From Micrococcus lylae NBRC 15355 (GTDB taxonomy: Bacteria > Actinomycetota > Actinomycetes > Actinomycetales > Micrococcaceae): a stretch of 64,000 nt of DNA. The DNA is taken from NCBI RefSeq assembly GCF_001570885.1, contig NZ_BCSN01000005.1:1-64000 (forward strand), in the 5' to 3' direction. The notes under the pieces were generated by a model. It was not told the DNA's origin and made no database searches. It saw only the letters and a program-made list of their open reading frames with translations. Of the stretch, positions 36,397-45,621 are shown in pieces. Every line of letters begins with the position of its first letter. Position 1 is the first letter of the stretch. A program made the position numbers and the translations under genes.

Positions 36397-39192
36397 ATGC
36401 CCAGCGACGAGACCGCCGCGCCCGCCGCAGGACCGCACCGCCTGCTGGTGCTGGACGGCCACTCCATGGCCTTCCGTGCCTTCTACGCCCTGCCCGCCGA
36501 GAACTTCGCCACGGACACCGGCCAGCACACCAATGCGGTCTACGGCTTCACCTCGATGCTGCTGACCATGATCCGCCAGCAGCGGCCCACCCACGTGGCG
36601 GTCGCCTTCGACCTGTCCGGCCCGACGTTCCGCTCCGAGGAGTACACGGAGTACAAGGCCGGCCGCTCCGAGACTCCGGAGGAGTTCCACGGCCAGATCG
36701 ACCTGATCGGCAAGGTCATGGAGGCCCTCGGCATCCCCACCGTCACCATGGAGGGCTACGAGGCCGACGACATCGTGGCGACCCTGGCCGCCCGCGCCGA
36801 CGCCGCCGGCTGGCAGACCTGCGTGGTCTCCGGCGACCGGGACGCGTTCCAGCTCATCTCCGACACCACCACCGTGCTCTACCCGAAGAAGGGCGTCTCC
36901 GACATCCCTCCGATGAAGGCCGCGGACGTGGAGGCCAAGTACGGCGTGCGGCCGGAGCTCTACCCGGACCTCGCGGCGCTGGTGGGCGAGAAGGCGGACA
37001 ACCTGCCCGGCGTCCCCGGCGTGGGTGCCGGCTTCGCCGCCAAGTGGCTCGAGAAGTACGGGGACCTGGACGGCGTGATCGCCCACGCGGACGAGATCAC
37101 CGGCAAGAAGGGCCAGGCCCTGCGGGAGCACCTGGACGACGTGCGCCGCAACCGCCGCCTCAACGCGCTCGTGCGGGACCTGGACCTGCCGGTGACCGAC
37201 GAGGCCATGCAGCTGTCCATGCCGGACCGCGCTTCGGTGGCCGAGCTCTTCGACGCCCTGCAGTTCAACCGCATCCGTGAGCGCGTCTTCGAGGTGTTCT
37301 CCGAGCGCCTCGGGGCCGACGCACCCGCCGATCACGTCGAGGAGGCCCCCGCGGCCGTGGTGGTCACGGATCGGGCCGGGCTCGAGGAGTTCGTCTCCCG
37401 CCACGCCGGCTCCCTGCTCGGCGTCCACGTTCAGGTGGACGGTCCCGCGCTGCTGCCCAGGCGCAAGGTCCCGGTGCCGGGGGAGTACGGCGTGCCCGTG
37501 ACCCTCGGCCTGGCCGTCGACGACGACGCCGTCGCGGTGGACCTCACGGCCGTCGGCGAGGATCTCGCCGCCGCCGTCCGCGAGCTGCTCGAAGACGCCG
37601 CCGTCACCAAGGCCGTCCACGACCTCAAGCGTGCCCTCAAGGCCCTGCGCACCGCCGGCGTGGGCGGGCAGCCCTGCGACGTGCTCGGCGTGGAGGACGA
37701 CGTCTTCCTCGGCGCCTACCTGATCCAGCCGGACCGCCGGGACATCGGCCTGGACTCCCTGGCAGGCGAGGACCTGCACACCCCGCTCGAGGCGCCGGCC
37801 GACGACGACGAGGGCCCGGCCCAGGGCGAGCTCGACCTGGACGGCGCCGCCGGCGCCGCCGAGGCCGCGGCCCGCGCCCGCAACGCCGTGCGCGCCGCCT
37901 GGATCGTCCGCCGCCTGTCCGAGGACTACACCCCGCGCCTGGTGGACCGCGGCGCCCAGGCGCTGCTGCGCGAGATCGAGATCCCGCTGTCCCGACTGCT
38001 GGCGGACATGGAGCTCGAGGGCATCGCCGTGGACCGCGAGCACCTCGAGGCGCTGCGCGCCGACTTCACCGCGGCCGCCGACGCCGCCAAGGAGTCCGCC
38101 TGGGCGTCCGTGGCGGAGGAGACCGGCGGAATGCAGGTCAACCTCGGCTCGCCCAAGCAGCTCCAGACCGTGCTGTTCGAGCACCTGGACATGCCGAAGA
38201 CCCGCAAGACGAAGACGGGCTACTCCACGGACGTGGACTCCCTGAACTCGTTGCTGGAGCAGACCGGCCACCCGTTCCTGGAGAACCTCATGGCCCACCG
38301 CGACGCCACCAAGCTGCGCCAGACCGTGGACGGCCTGCTGGAGACCGTGGCGGAGGACGGCCGCATCCACACCACCTACTCGCAGACCGTGGCCACCACC
38401 GGCCGGCTGTCCTCTCTGCACCCGAACCTGCAGAACATCCCGGTCCGCACCACGGAGGGCCGCCGCATCCGCGAGACCTTCGTGGCCGGCGAGGGCAACG
38501 TGCTGCTCTCGGCGGACTACTCGCAGATCGAGATGCGGATCATGGCGCACCTGTCCGAGGACGCCGGCCTGATCGAGGCGTTCCGCACCGGCGAGGACCT
38601 CCACGACTTCGTGGGCGCCCAGGTGTTCGGCTGCGAGCCGTCCGAGGTGACCGCCGAGCAGCGCTCCAAGGTCAAGGCCATGAGCTACGGCCTGGCCTAC
38701 GGCCTGTCCTCGTTCGGCCTGTCCAAGCAGCTGAACATCGGCGTGGACGAGGCCCGCACGCTGATGAAGGGCTACTTCGACCGCTTCGGCGGCGTCCGCG
38801 ACTACCTCCGCCACGTCGTGGCACAGGCCCGCCGGGACGGCTTCACCGCCACCATCGAGGGCCGCCGGCGCTACCTGCCGGACCTGAACTCGGACAACCG
38901 CCAGCTGCGGGACATGGCCGAGCGCGCAGCCCTCAACGCTCCCATCCAGGGCTCGGCGGCCGACATCATCAAGCGCGCCATGCTGGACGTCGCCGCCGGC
39001 CTGGCCGAGGAGCGGCTGCGATCCCGCCTGCTGCTGCAGGTGCACGACGAGCTCATCCTGGAGGTCCCCGCTGACGAGCTGGAGGCCGCCACCGCACTGC
39101 TGAAGGAGCGCATGGGCCGGGCCGCCGAGCTGTCCGTGCCGCTGGACGTCCACGTCGGACAGGGGGAGAGCTGGCATGCCGCAGCACACTGA
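36397..39192 (+). CDS. polA: DNA polymerase I
   Basis: The 931-residue enzyme fills gaps and removes RNA primers. The N-terminal 5'-nuclease domain is intact (LLVLDGHSMAFRAFYAL, GYEADDIVATLA, SGDRDAFQLI, VGEKADNLPGVPGVG). The middle 3'-5' exonuclease domain lacks the DxE metal residues (it reads GVHVQVDGPALLP), so proofreading is probably absent. The polymerase domain has motif A SADYSQIEMRIMAHL, motif B KAMSYGLAYG and motif C LQVHDELI. Tyr in motif B replaces the Phe of E. coli Pol I. ATG 36397 follows GAGAGGAG. Confidence 0.97.
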   Translation: MPSDETAAPAAGPHRLLVLDGHSMAFRAFYALPAENFATDTGQHTNAVYGFTSMLLTMIRQQRPTHVAVAFDLSGPTFRSEEYTEYKAGRSETPEEFHGQIDLIGKVMEALGIPTVTMEGYEADDIVATLAARADAAGWQTCVVSGDRDAFQLISDTTTVLYPKKGVSDIPPMKAADVEAKYGVRPELYPDLAALVGEKADNLPGVPGVGAGFAAKWLEKYGDLDGVIAHADEITGKKGQALREHLDDVRRNRRLNALVRDLDLPVTDEAMQLSMPDRASVAELFDALQFNRIRERVFEVFSERLGADAPADHVEEAPAAVVVTDRAGLEEFVSRHAGSLLGVHVQVDGPALLPRRKVPVPGEYGVPVTLGLAVDDDAVAVDLTAVGEDLAAAVRELLEDAAVTKAVHDLKRALKALRTAGVGGQPCDVLGVEDDVFLGAYLIQPDRRDIGLDSLAGEDLHTPLEAPADDDEGPAQGELDLDGAAGAAEAAARARNAVRAAWIVRRLSEDYTPRLVDRGAQALLREIEIPLSRLLADMELEGIAVDREHLEALRADFTAAADAAKESAWASVAEETGGMQVNLGSPKQLQTVLFEHLDMPKTRKTKTGYSTDVDSLNSLLEQTGHPFLENLMAHRDATKLRQTVDGLLETVAEDGRIHTTYSQTVATTGRLSSLHPNLQNIPVRTTEGRRIRETFVAGEGNVLLSADYSQIEMRIMAHLSEDAGLIEAFRTGEDLHDFVGAQVFGCEPSEVTAEQRSKVKAMSYGLAYGLSSFGLSKQLNIGVDEARTLMKGYFDRFGGVRDYLRHVVAQARRDGFTATIEGRRRYLPDLNSDNRQLRDMAERAALNAPIQGSAADIIKRAMLDVAAGLAEERLRSRLLLQVHDELILEVPADELEAATALLKERMGRAAELSVPLDVHVGQGESWHAAAH

Positions 39193-40606
39193 CACGGTCG
39201 GCGGCGTCGCCGCCGCGGACACCACGACGACGGCCGCGCGCCCGGGTGCGTCCGGGGCCTCGGCCGTGGGCTCGCCTCAGGCGGCCCTCGCCGCCCACGG
39301 GCTGCGGCTGGAGGTCCTGCCCACCCCGGTGCGTCCGGCCGACGGGTCCGACCCGAAGGCCGCCGACTTCCCGGCCCAGGCCCTGTTCACCCGCGCCGTG
39401 GAGAAGGGCTTCTACGAGAAGGTCCCGGACGGCAGGGCCATGGACCAGTCGCTGGGCATGGACGCGGACGACGCCAAGCGCAGCCTCGGCGTCTACGCGG
39501 ACGGAGACGACCCGGCCGCCCGCGAGCCGGTCGGCACCTTCGTGGACTGGGCCTCGACGCTCACCGTCTCCCCGGGCATCGAGCTGCCGGCGTGGCTGAT
39601 CAGCAACGTCACCGTGTCGCCGGGACACCGCCGCCGCGGGATCCTCAGGGCGATGATGGGGCGCTCCCTGACCGACGCCGTCGCGGCCGGCATGCCCGTG
39701 GCCGCGCTGACGGTCTCCGAGTCCGCCATCTACGGCCGCTTCGGCTTCGGCGTCTGCTGCCACGCCCGCCGGGCGCAGGTCCGCACCACCGGGCATGTGC
39801 AGATGCGCGGCCCGGCCGCGACCGGCACCGTCACCCGCGAGGACCCGCGCGAGGTGATCGATCAGGTCGACGCGCTGCAGCGCGAGCTGCAGCTGCTCAC
39901 GCCCGGCAGTCCGCGCCGGCCCCAGACGCATCGCGTGATGTGGAAGGACGCGCTGGCCTCGGAGAACGACGGCAAGGGAGAGGGCTCCTTCGTCGGCCTG
40001 TACCGGGACGCCGAGGGCCGGGCGCGCGGAGCCGTGGTCTACCGGTTCAAGGGCTGGGAGACTGAGCCCGCCACCGTCCGGGTGCAGGCGTTCATGGCCG
40101 CCGACCCGGAGGCCTGGCGCGGCCTCGTCCGCTACCTGCTGGACCTCGACCTGATCGAACGCGTCGAGTTCGCCCGCCTGCCGGACGACGGGGCCCTGGA
40201 GGCCGTGCTGGAGAACGCGCGCCTGGTGACGGTCACCGACCACTGGGACGACCTCTACCTGCGCATCCTCGACGTGCCGGCCTGCCTCGAGGGGCGGGCC
40301 TACGTCTCCGGTGTCGCCGGCGGTCTCACCCTGGCCGTGTCCGACCGGCACGGGTTCGCCGACGGCACGTGGCGGCTCACGGTGGCGGAGGGCCGCGGCC
40401 AGGTGGAGCGCCTGGCCGACGGTGCGCAGGAACAGGCCGATCTCGCCCTCGACGTCGCGGAGCTGTCCGGCCTGTGGCTGGGCGGGGTCAGTGCCGTCAC
40501 CGGCGTCCGCGCCGGCACGGTCCGGGAACGGACCCCCGGCGCGGCGGTCCTGCTGGACACGCTGCTGTCCTCCGCGGCACCCGTTCACCTGCTCACGGGA
40601 TTCTGA
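39176..40606 (+). CDS. Eis-like GNAT N-acetyltransferase
   Basis: The 476-residue protein resembles Eis: tandem GNAT domains and a C-terminal SCP2-like domain ending in Phe, whose terminal carboxylate is catalytic in Eis. The acetyl-CoA loop is VSPGHRRRGILRAMMG, and SESAIYGRFGFG is family-typical. Known members acetylate amines, including aminoglycosides; the native substrate is unknown. The first ~45 residues are unconserved and include ADTTTTAARPG, coded by a copy of the dispersed motif (39224-39235). It overlaps polA by 17 bases. Confidence 0.9.
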   Translation: MPQHTDTVGGVAAADTTTTAARPGASGASAVGSPQAALAAHGLRLEVLPTPVRPADGSDPKAADFPAQALFTRAVEKGFYEKVPDGRAMDQSLGMDADDAKRSLGVYADGDDPAAREPVGTFVDWASTLTVSPGIELPAWLISNVTVSPGHRRRGILRAMMGRSLTDAVAAGMPVAALTVSESAIYGRFGFGVCCHARRAQVRTTGHVQMRGPAATGTVTREDPREVIDQVDALQRELQLLTPGSPRRPQTHRVMWKDALASENDGKGEGSFVGLYRDAEGRARGAVVYRFKGWETEPATVRVQAFMAADPEAWRGLVRYLLDLDLIERVEFARLPDDGALEAVLENARLVTVTDHWDDLYLRILDVPACLEGRAYVSGVAGGLTLAVSDRHGFADGTWRLTVAEGRGQVERLADGAQEQADLALDVAELSGLWLGGVSAVTGVRAGTVRERTPGAAVLLDTLLSSAAPVHLLTGF

Positions 40607-40730
40607 TAGGCTGGACGAGCACTTTCGTGCGCTCACAGTTTTGTCCGTTTTCAACCCATGCCGGGTCGCAGGCGCCGCTGTGTGTCCAGCCGCCTCGGCA
40701 TGATCCACAACCCATCGGAGTCCCTCCTAC
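40607..40730 (+). promoter_or_regulatory. rpsA promoter and structured leader
   Basis: TTCACC (40584-40589), 17 bases, and TAGGCT (40607-40612) form a sigma-70-type promoter. The ~110-base leader can fold a small GCAC/GTGC hairpin (about 40619-40637) and a larger one with CATGCCG (40657-40663) against CGGCATG (40696-40702), followed by GGAG before the ATG. S1 represses its own synthesis in other bacteria, and a similar role is possible here. Confidence 0.5.
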
Positions 40731-42182
40731 ATGACCACCACCTCCCACGCCCCGCAGGTCGCCATCAACGACATCGGCACCTCCGAGGAGCTGCTCGCCG
40801 CCATCGACGCGACCATCAAGTACTTCAACGATGGCGATCTCGTCGAGGGCACCGTCGTCAAGGTCGACCGCGACGAGGTCCTGCTCGACATCGGGTACAA
40901 GACCGAGGGCGTCATCCCGTCCCGCGAGCTGTCCATCAAGCACGACGTCGACCCGGACGAGGTCGTCGCCGTCGGTGACTCCGTCGAAGCCCTGGTCCTC
41001 ACCAAGGAGGACAAGGAGGGACGCCTGATCCTGTCCAAGAAGCGTGCCCAGTACGAGCGCGCCTGGGGCGACATCGAGAAGATCAAGGACGAGGACGGCG
41101 TCGTCGAGGGCGCCGTCATCGAGGTCGTCAAGGGCGGCCTCATCCTGGACATCGGCCTGCGCGGCTTCCTGCCGGCCTCCCTGGTCGAGATGCGCCGCGT
41201 CCGCGACCTGGCCCCGTACATCGGCCAGAAGCTCGAGGCCAAGATCATCGAGCTGGACAAGAACCGCAACAACGTGGTGCTGTCCCGCCGCGCCTGGCTC
41301 GAGCAGACCCAGTCCGAGGTCCGCTCCAACTTCCTCCACAAGCTGGAGAAGGGCCAGGTCCGCCAGGGCACCGTGTCGTCCATCGTCAACTTCGGCGCCT
41401 TCGTCGACCTGGGCGGCGTGGACGGCCTCGTGCACGTCTCCGAGCTGTCCTGGAAGCACATCGACCACCCGTCCGAGGTCGTCGAGGTGGGCCAGGAGGT
41501 CACCGTCGAGGTCCTCGAGGTGGACATGGACCGCGAGCGCGTCTCCTTGTCGCTGAAGGCGACCCAGGAGGACCCGTGGCAGCTGTTCGCCCGCACCCAC
41601 GCCCTCGGCCAGGTCGTGCCGGGCAAGGTCACCAAGCTCGTCCCGTTCGGCGCGTTCGTGCGCGTCGAGGACGGCATCGAGGGCCTGGTGCACATCTCCG
41701 AGCTGGCCTCGCGCCACATCGACACCGCCGAGCAGGTCGTGTCGGTCAACGACGAGCTGTTCGTGAAGGTCATCGACATCGACCTCGAGCGTCGCCGCAT
41801 CTCACTGTCCCTCAAGCAGGCCAACGACGGTGTGGACCCGGACGGCACCGAGTTCGACCCGGCCCTGTACGGCATGGCCGCCGAGTACGACGACGAGGGC
41901 AACTACAAGTACCCCGAGGGCTTCGACGTCGAGACCAACGAGTGGATGGAGGGCTACGAGGCCGAGCGTGCCGCCTGGGAGCAGCAGTACGCCGACGCCC
42001 AGGCCCGCTGGGAGGCCCACAAGGAGCAGGTGCGCCGCGCCCTCGAGGAGGACGCCAACGCCGGCGCCTCGCACGATGCCGGCGCCTCCTCCTACGTCTC
42101 CGAGGCTCCGGCCTCCGACGGCGGCACCCTGGCCTCCGACGAGGCCCTCGCCGCCCTGCGCGAGAAGCTCACCGGCAACTGA
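40731..42182 (+). CDS. rpsA: 30S ribosomal protein S1
   Basis: The 483-residue protein has four S1 RNA-binding domains (about residues 35-105, 120-190, 205-275 and 290-360), for example GTVSSIVNFGAFVDLGGVDGLVHVSELSW and GKVTKLVPFGAFVRVEDGIEGLVHISEL. It binds mRNA at the ribosome; in leaderless-rich actinobacteria its weight in initiation may differ from E. coli. The tail is acidic and Ala/Ser-rich. A perfect 17-base stem follows. Confidence 0.98.
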   Translation: MTTTSHAPQVAINDIGTSEELLAAIDATIKYFNDGDLVEGTVVKVDRDEVLLDIGYKTEGVIPSRELSIKHDVDPDEVVAVGDSVEALVLTKEDKEGRLILSKKRAQYERAWGDIEKIKDEDGVVEGAVIEVVKGGLILDIGLRGFLPASLVEMRRVRDLAPYIGQKLEAKIIELDKNRNNVVLSRRAWLEQTQSEVRSNFLHKLEKGQVRQGTVSSIVNFGAFVDLGGVDGLVHVSELSWKHIDHPSEVVEVGQEVTVEVLEVDMDRERVSLSLKATQEDPWQLFARTHALGQVVPGKVTKLVPFGAFVRVEDGIEGLVHISELASRHIDTAEQVVSVNDELFVKVIDIDLERRRISLSLKQANDGVDPDGTEFDPALYGMAAEYDDEGNYKYPEGFDVETNEWMEGYEAERAAWEQQYADAQARWEAHKEQVRRALEEDANAGASHDAGASSYVSEAPASDGGTLASDEALAALREKLTGN

Positions 42183-42227
42183 TCCGCATCGGTTCGACAG
42201 GTCCTCGCTGAGGTCCTGACCGGACAG

Positions 42228-42266
42228 ACGGCGCCCCGTCCCTCCTTGTGAGGGACGGGGCGCCGT
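42228..42266. terminator. Convergent terminator rpsA / methyltransferase
   Basis: A perfect 17-base stem (42228-42244 with 42250-42266) encloses CTTGT. It lies 46 bases past rpsA and 22 bases from the minus-strand stop. Confidence 0.92.
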
Positions 42267-42288
42267 CGTCGTGTGCCGCCGGAGACGA

Positions 42289-43647
42289 TCACGCCCGGGT
42301 GGAGACGGTGACCGTGAAGGTGCGGTCGCGGGCCACCTGCCGCGTCGGGCCCACGGCGGACTCGAGCACAGGGCGGTGGCGCAGGTGCGAGTTCCACACG
42401 CACCACAGCTGGCCGCCCGGTGCCAGCACGCGTCCGGCGGCGGCGATCATCCGGTGGGCGACCGTCGGGTCGACCGCCGTGCCGTCGTGGAACGGGGGAT
42501 TGAGCAGCACCAGGCGCACCGAGGCGTCCGGCACGGTGGACAGGGCGTCGTCCTGCTCCACCCTGATGCGGTCCTGCAGGCCGTTCGCCGCCGTCGTCGC
42601 CGACGTCGAGGCCACGGCATCGGCCGACTGGTCCGAGGCCAGCACGGTCGCCTCCGGCCAGAGCAGCGCCGCCACCGCGGCCAGGGCGCCGTTGCCGCAG
42701 CCCGCGTCCAGGACGTCCGGTGCCGGAGCACCGGTACGGTCCACCGGGGCGGTCCACGGCACCTGCACGCTCAGGCCGGAGTCGGTTCTCACCACGCGGC
42801 TGTGCGGTTCGGGCACCGGCGGGCGGCGCTCGGCCAGTGTCTCGGCGAGCAGCCTGCTGCCCGGGTCCAGTGCGGCGCCGCCGAAGGTGGCCGGCCCGCC
42901 GACGAGCGTGAGCGGGCCGAGTCCCTTCACCCGATGGACGCCGGTGGCCGGCCCCGGGACCGCCACCTCCCGCCGGGGCCCGGCCGCCGTGAGCACCCGG
43001 GACTTGGACCGGCCGCGGCCGGGCACCACCGTGGTGAAGCAGCCGGCGAGCACCTCGTTCATGGACGGGCTCATGTGCTTGTCGCGGCCTCCGGCCAGCA
43101 CGAGCACGTCGGCCGCGGCCCAGCGGGCGATCCGCGCCGCCGTCAGGCGCAGCGCGTCCAGGGAGCGGGGCAGTGCCATCACCACCGTGTCGGCGCCGGA
43201 CAGGGTCTGCCGGTCCACGCCGCCGATCGTCAGCCGTCCCCAGCCCTCGGCGCGCAGACGCTCCAGGTTCCCCGCCGAGGACGCAGCGGCCGAGGCCTCG
43301 TCCACACCGAGCCGCACGTCACGGCCGGCGGCGAGCAGTGGCAGTGCGAGCGCCCCATGCTGGTCGTGGAGCACCACGATGCGTCCGGACTGGCGGCCGG
43401 TCGCCTCCCAGCCGGCCAGGGTGTCCAGCAGAAGCAGGTCGGCCGCGTCGTGGGCCTGCCGCTGGCGGGAGCCGTGCAGCGGCTCGCGGCTGAGCCGGCC
43501 GAAGTCGAAGTCCGCGGTGAAGGCGTCCGGGAGGGCACCCAGGACGACGTCCGGGGTGCGGAGGCGGCCGTCGTCGGGGCGGGAGGCGGCGCGGGGCGCG
43601 GCGCCGTGCGAGGCAGGGCCGGAGGGGGCGGCGGAGGTCTCGGGCAT
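42289..43647 (-). CDS. Class I methyltransferase, RsmC/RlmG-like
   Basis: The 452-residue protein has the two-part layout of RsmC/RlmG guanine-N2 rRNA methyltransferases. A degenerate N-terminal Rossmann domain precedes an active C-terminal MTS domain with the SAM site DAGCGNGALAAVAALLWPEA and the catalytic NPPFHDG. Which rRNA it methylates cannot be told. ATG 43647 has TAGGAT 7 bases upstream. The unconserved N-terminus codes RPDDGRLR through a copy of the dispersed motif (43566-43576). Confidence 0.85.
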   Translation of the reverse strand: MPETSAAPSGPASHGAAPRAASRPDDGRLRTPDVVLGALPDAFTADFDFGRLSREPLHGSRQRQAHDAADLLLLDTLAGWEATGRQSGRIVVLHDQHGALALPLLAAGRDVRLGVDEASAAASSAGNLERLRAEGWGRLTIGGVDRQTLSGADTVVMALPRSLDALRLTAARIARWAAADVLVLAGGRDKHMSPSMNEVLAGCFTTVVPGRGRSKSRVLTAAGPRREVAVPGPATGVHRVKGLGPLTLVGGPATFGGAALDPGSRLLAETLAERRPPVPEPHSRVVRTDSGLSVQVPWTAPVDRTGAPAPDVLDAGCGNGALAAVAALLWPEATVLASDQSADAVASTSATTAANGLQDRIRVEQDDALSTVPDASVRLVLLNPPFHDGTAVDPTVAHRMIAAAGRVLAPGGQLWCVWNSHLRHRPVLESAVGPTRQVARDRTFTVTVSTRA

Positions 43648-43654
43648 GTCCTCC

Positions 43655-43660
43655 ATCCTA
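43655..43660 (-). promoter_or_regulatory. -10 box of the RsmC/RlmG-like gene, leaderless type
   Basis: TAGGAT on the minus strand ends 7 bases before ATG 43647. Confidence 0.5.
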
Positions 43661-43707
43661 GGAACCGGCAGGTGTGCGCTGTGCCCCGCTGACGGGCCCA
43701 CGAGGGG

Positions 43708-43736
43708 TTGTGGACGTCACAGCGTCCCCCTACGGT
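43708..43736 (+). promoter_or_regulatory. Promoter of the first BCCT gene
   Basis: TTGTGG (43708-43713), a 17-base spacer and TACGGT (43731-43736) lie 56 bases before the ATG. GGAAGG serves as ribosome binding site. Confidence 0.55.
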
Positions 43737-43792
43737 GGGGCAGAGGTTTTCACAGAATCGCACGTCAACTCCACCTTCTGGAAGGCAGCTGA

Positions 43793-45559
43793 ATGCTCAC
43801 GAGACTGCACAACAGCCTCGGACTGCGGACCAACCCGCAGATCTTCTTCGTCTCGGCGGCCATCGTGGTCGTCTTCTCCGCGCTCATGGTGCTCGTCCCC
43901 GGCGCCATGCAGGCCGGATTCGGCGCGGTCGCCGCGTGGATCGCCGGCAATCTCGGCTGGTTCTACGTCCTGGCCATCACCGGCATGATCCTCTTCGCGT
44001 TCGGCATCGCCTTCAGCCGGTACGGCCGGCTGAAGCTCGGCGACGACGACGCCACCCCGGAGTACTCCGGCCTCGCCTGGTTCGGCATGCTCTTCGCCGC
44101 GGGCATGGGCGCGACCCTCATGTTCTGGGGCGTGGCCGAGCCGGTCAGCCACTTCGCCGACCCGCCCATGTACGGCACCGAGCCGGAGACCGTCCAGGCC
44201 GCGTCCGAGGCCATGGGCATCGCGAACTTCCACCTCGGACTGCACATGTGGGGCATCTTCATCGTCCCCGCGCTGGCCTTCGCGTACTTCACGTACAAGC
44301 GCAAGCTCCCGCCGCGCATGTCCTCGGCCTTCCAGCCGCTGATCGGCGAGAAGATCCACGGACCGATCGGCAAGGCCATCGACATCCTCGCCGTCGTCGC
44401 CACCATCTTCGGCATCTCCGTGTCCGTGGGCCAGGGAGCCCTGCAGATCAACAGCGGCGCCAACATCATGTTCGGCGTCCCGATCGCCGGCTGGGTGCAG
44501 GCGGCGATCCTCGCGATCATCACCGCCGTCGCCCTGATGTCCGTGGTCGCCGGCCTGGACAAGGGTGTCAAGCGCCTGTCCTACATCAACATCACCATCG
44601 CCATCGCCCTGCTGATCTACATCCTCATGTTCGGCGCGACCACGCAGGCCGTGCAGGGCACCGTGGAGTCCATCGGCCAGTACCTGACGATGATCCCGGC
44701 GCTGGCGTTCTTCAACACCACCTGGAGCGAGTCCGACTGGACCGGCGACTGGGCCGTGTTCTACTTCGCCTGGACCGCCACCTGGGCGCCGTTCGTGGGC
44801 ATGTTCATCGCCCGCATCTCCCGCGGCCGCACCATCCGCCAGTTCGTGCTCGGCGTGCTGCTGCTGCCGACCGCCTTCACCTTCATCTGGCTCGGGGTCA
44901 TGGGTGTGAACGCCTTCAAGCTCGAGCTGGCCGGCGAGGCGAACTTCGTGGAGACCATCGTGGAGGAGGGGGACATCCCCGGCTCCCTGTTCCAGTTCCT
45001 CGGCCACTTCCCGCTGCTCGAGGTCACCTCGATGGTGGCGCTGATCTGCATCACCGTCTTCTTCATCACCTCCATCGACTCGGCCGCCCTGGTGATCGAT
45101 TCGATGTCCTCCGGCTACGACGACGTGGGGCCGACCCGCCAGCGCGTGTTCTGGGCCATCTCCATCGGCCTGGTCTGCACCGTGCTGCTGACCACCACCG
45201 GCGAGGAGTCGCTCTCCGCGCTGCAGGAGGTCATCAAGGTGATCGGCCTGCCCGTCACGATGATGATGTTCCTGCAGGCGCTCTGCCTGGTGCGCGCGGT
45301 CCGCGAGGACTACGGCGGACTCGCCCCGATCCGCACCCGCCAGTGGAAGCCGGTGATCCCGATCGAGGAGTATCACCGCCGTGCCGGGGAGGACGAGCAC
45401 GACATCAGCGACTACTCCATGCGACCGGCCTACGAGGAGGGCACCGAGCCCGAGTTCGACCGCTGGGAGCCCAGAGGCGTGCCGACCGCCGGCCCCGCCG
45501 ACCGGGTCCGCAGCGAGCATCCGACCGGCAGCGACGCCGCGGACAAGACCAGCGGCTGA
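43793..45559 (+). CDS. BCCT-family betaine/choline/carnitine transporter
   Basis: The 588-residue protein has 12 expected membrane helices and the BCCT landmarks GDDDATPEYSGLAWFGMLFAAGMGATLMFWGVAEP and WTATWAPFVGMFIARISRGRTIR. The family imports glycine betaine, choline, carnitine or similar compatible solutes, often driven by Na+ or H+ and triggered by osmotic stress. The C-terminal ~75 residues are cytoplasmic and acidic. It is closely similar to the transporter part of the gene at 46549, so the two are paralogs. The substrate is not determinable here. Confidence 0.93.
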   Translation: MLTRLHNSLGLRTNPQIFFVSAAIVVVFSALMVLVPGAMQAGFGAVAAWIAGNLGWFYVLAITGMILFAFGIAFSRYGRLKLGDDDATPEYSGLAWFGMLFAAGMGATLMFWGVAEPVSHFADPPMYGTEPETVQAASEAMGIANFHLGLHMWGIFIVPALAFAYFTYKRKLPPRMSSAFQPLIGEKIHGPIGKAIDILAVVATIFGISVSVGQGALQINSGANIMFGVPIAGWVQAAILAIITAVALMSVVAGLDKGVKRLSYINITIAIALLIYILMFGATTQAVQGTVESIGQYLTMIPALAFFNTTWSESDWTGDWAVFYFAWTATWAPFVGMFIARISRGRTIRQFVLGVLLLPTAFTFIWLGVMGVNAFKLELAGEANFVETIVEEGDIPGSLFQFLGHFPLLEVTSMVALICITVFFITSIDSAALVIDSMSSGYDDVGPTRQRVFWAISIGLVCTVLLTTTGEESLSALQEVIKVIGLPVTMMMFLQALCLVRAVREDYGGLAPIRTRQWKPVIPIEEYHRRAGEDEHDISDYSMRPAYEEGTEPEFDRWEPRGVPTAGPADRVRSEHPTGSDAADKTSG

Positions 45560-45580
45560 GCGCAGCGGCAGTCGGACGAC

Positions 45581-45613
45581 GACGGCCCCGCACCGTCACG
45601 GTGCGGGGCCGTC
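45581..45613. terminator. Convergent terminator BCCT / yigZ
   Basis: A perfect 15-base stem (45581-45595 with 45599-45613) encloses a 3-base loop between convergent genes. The left side overlaps a copy of the dispersed motif (45576-45587). Confidence 0.92.
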
Positions 45614-45621
45614 GGGGCGTG

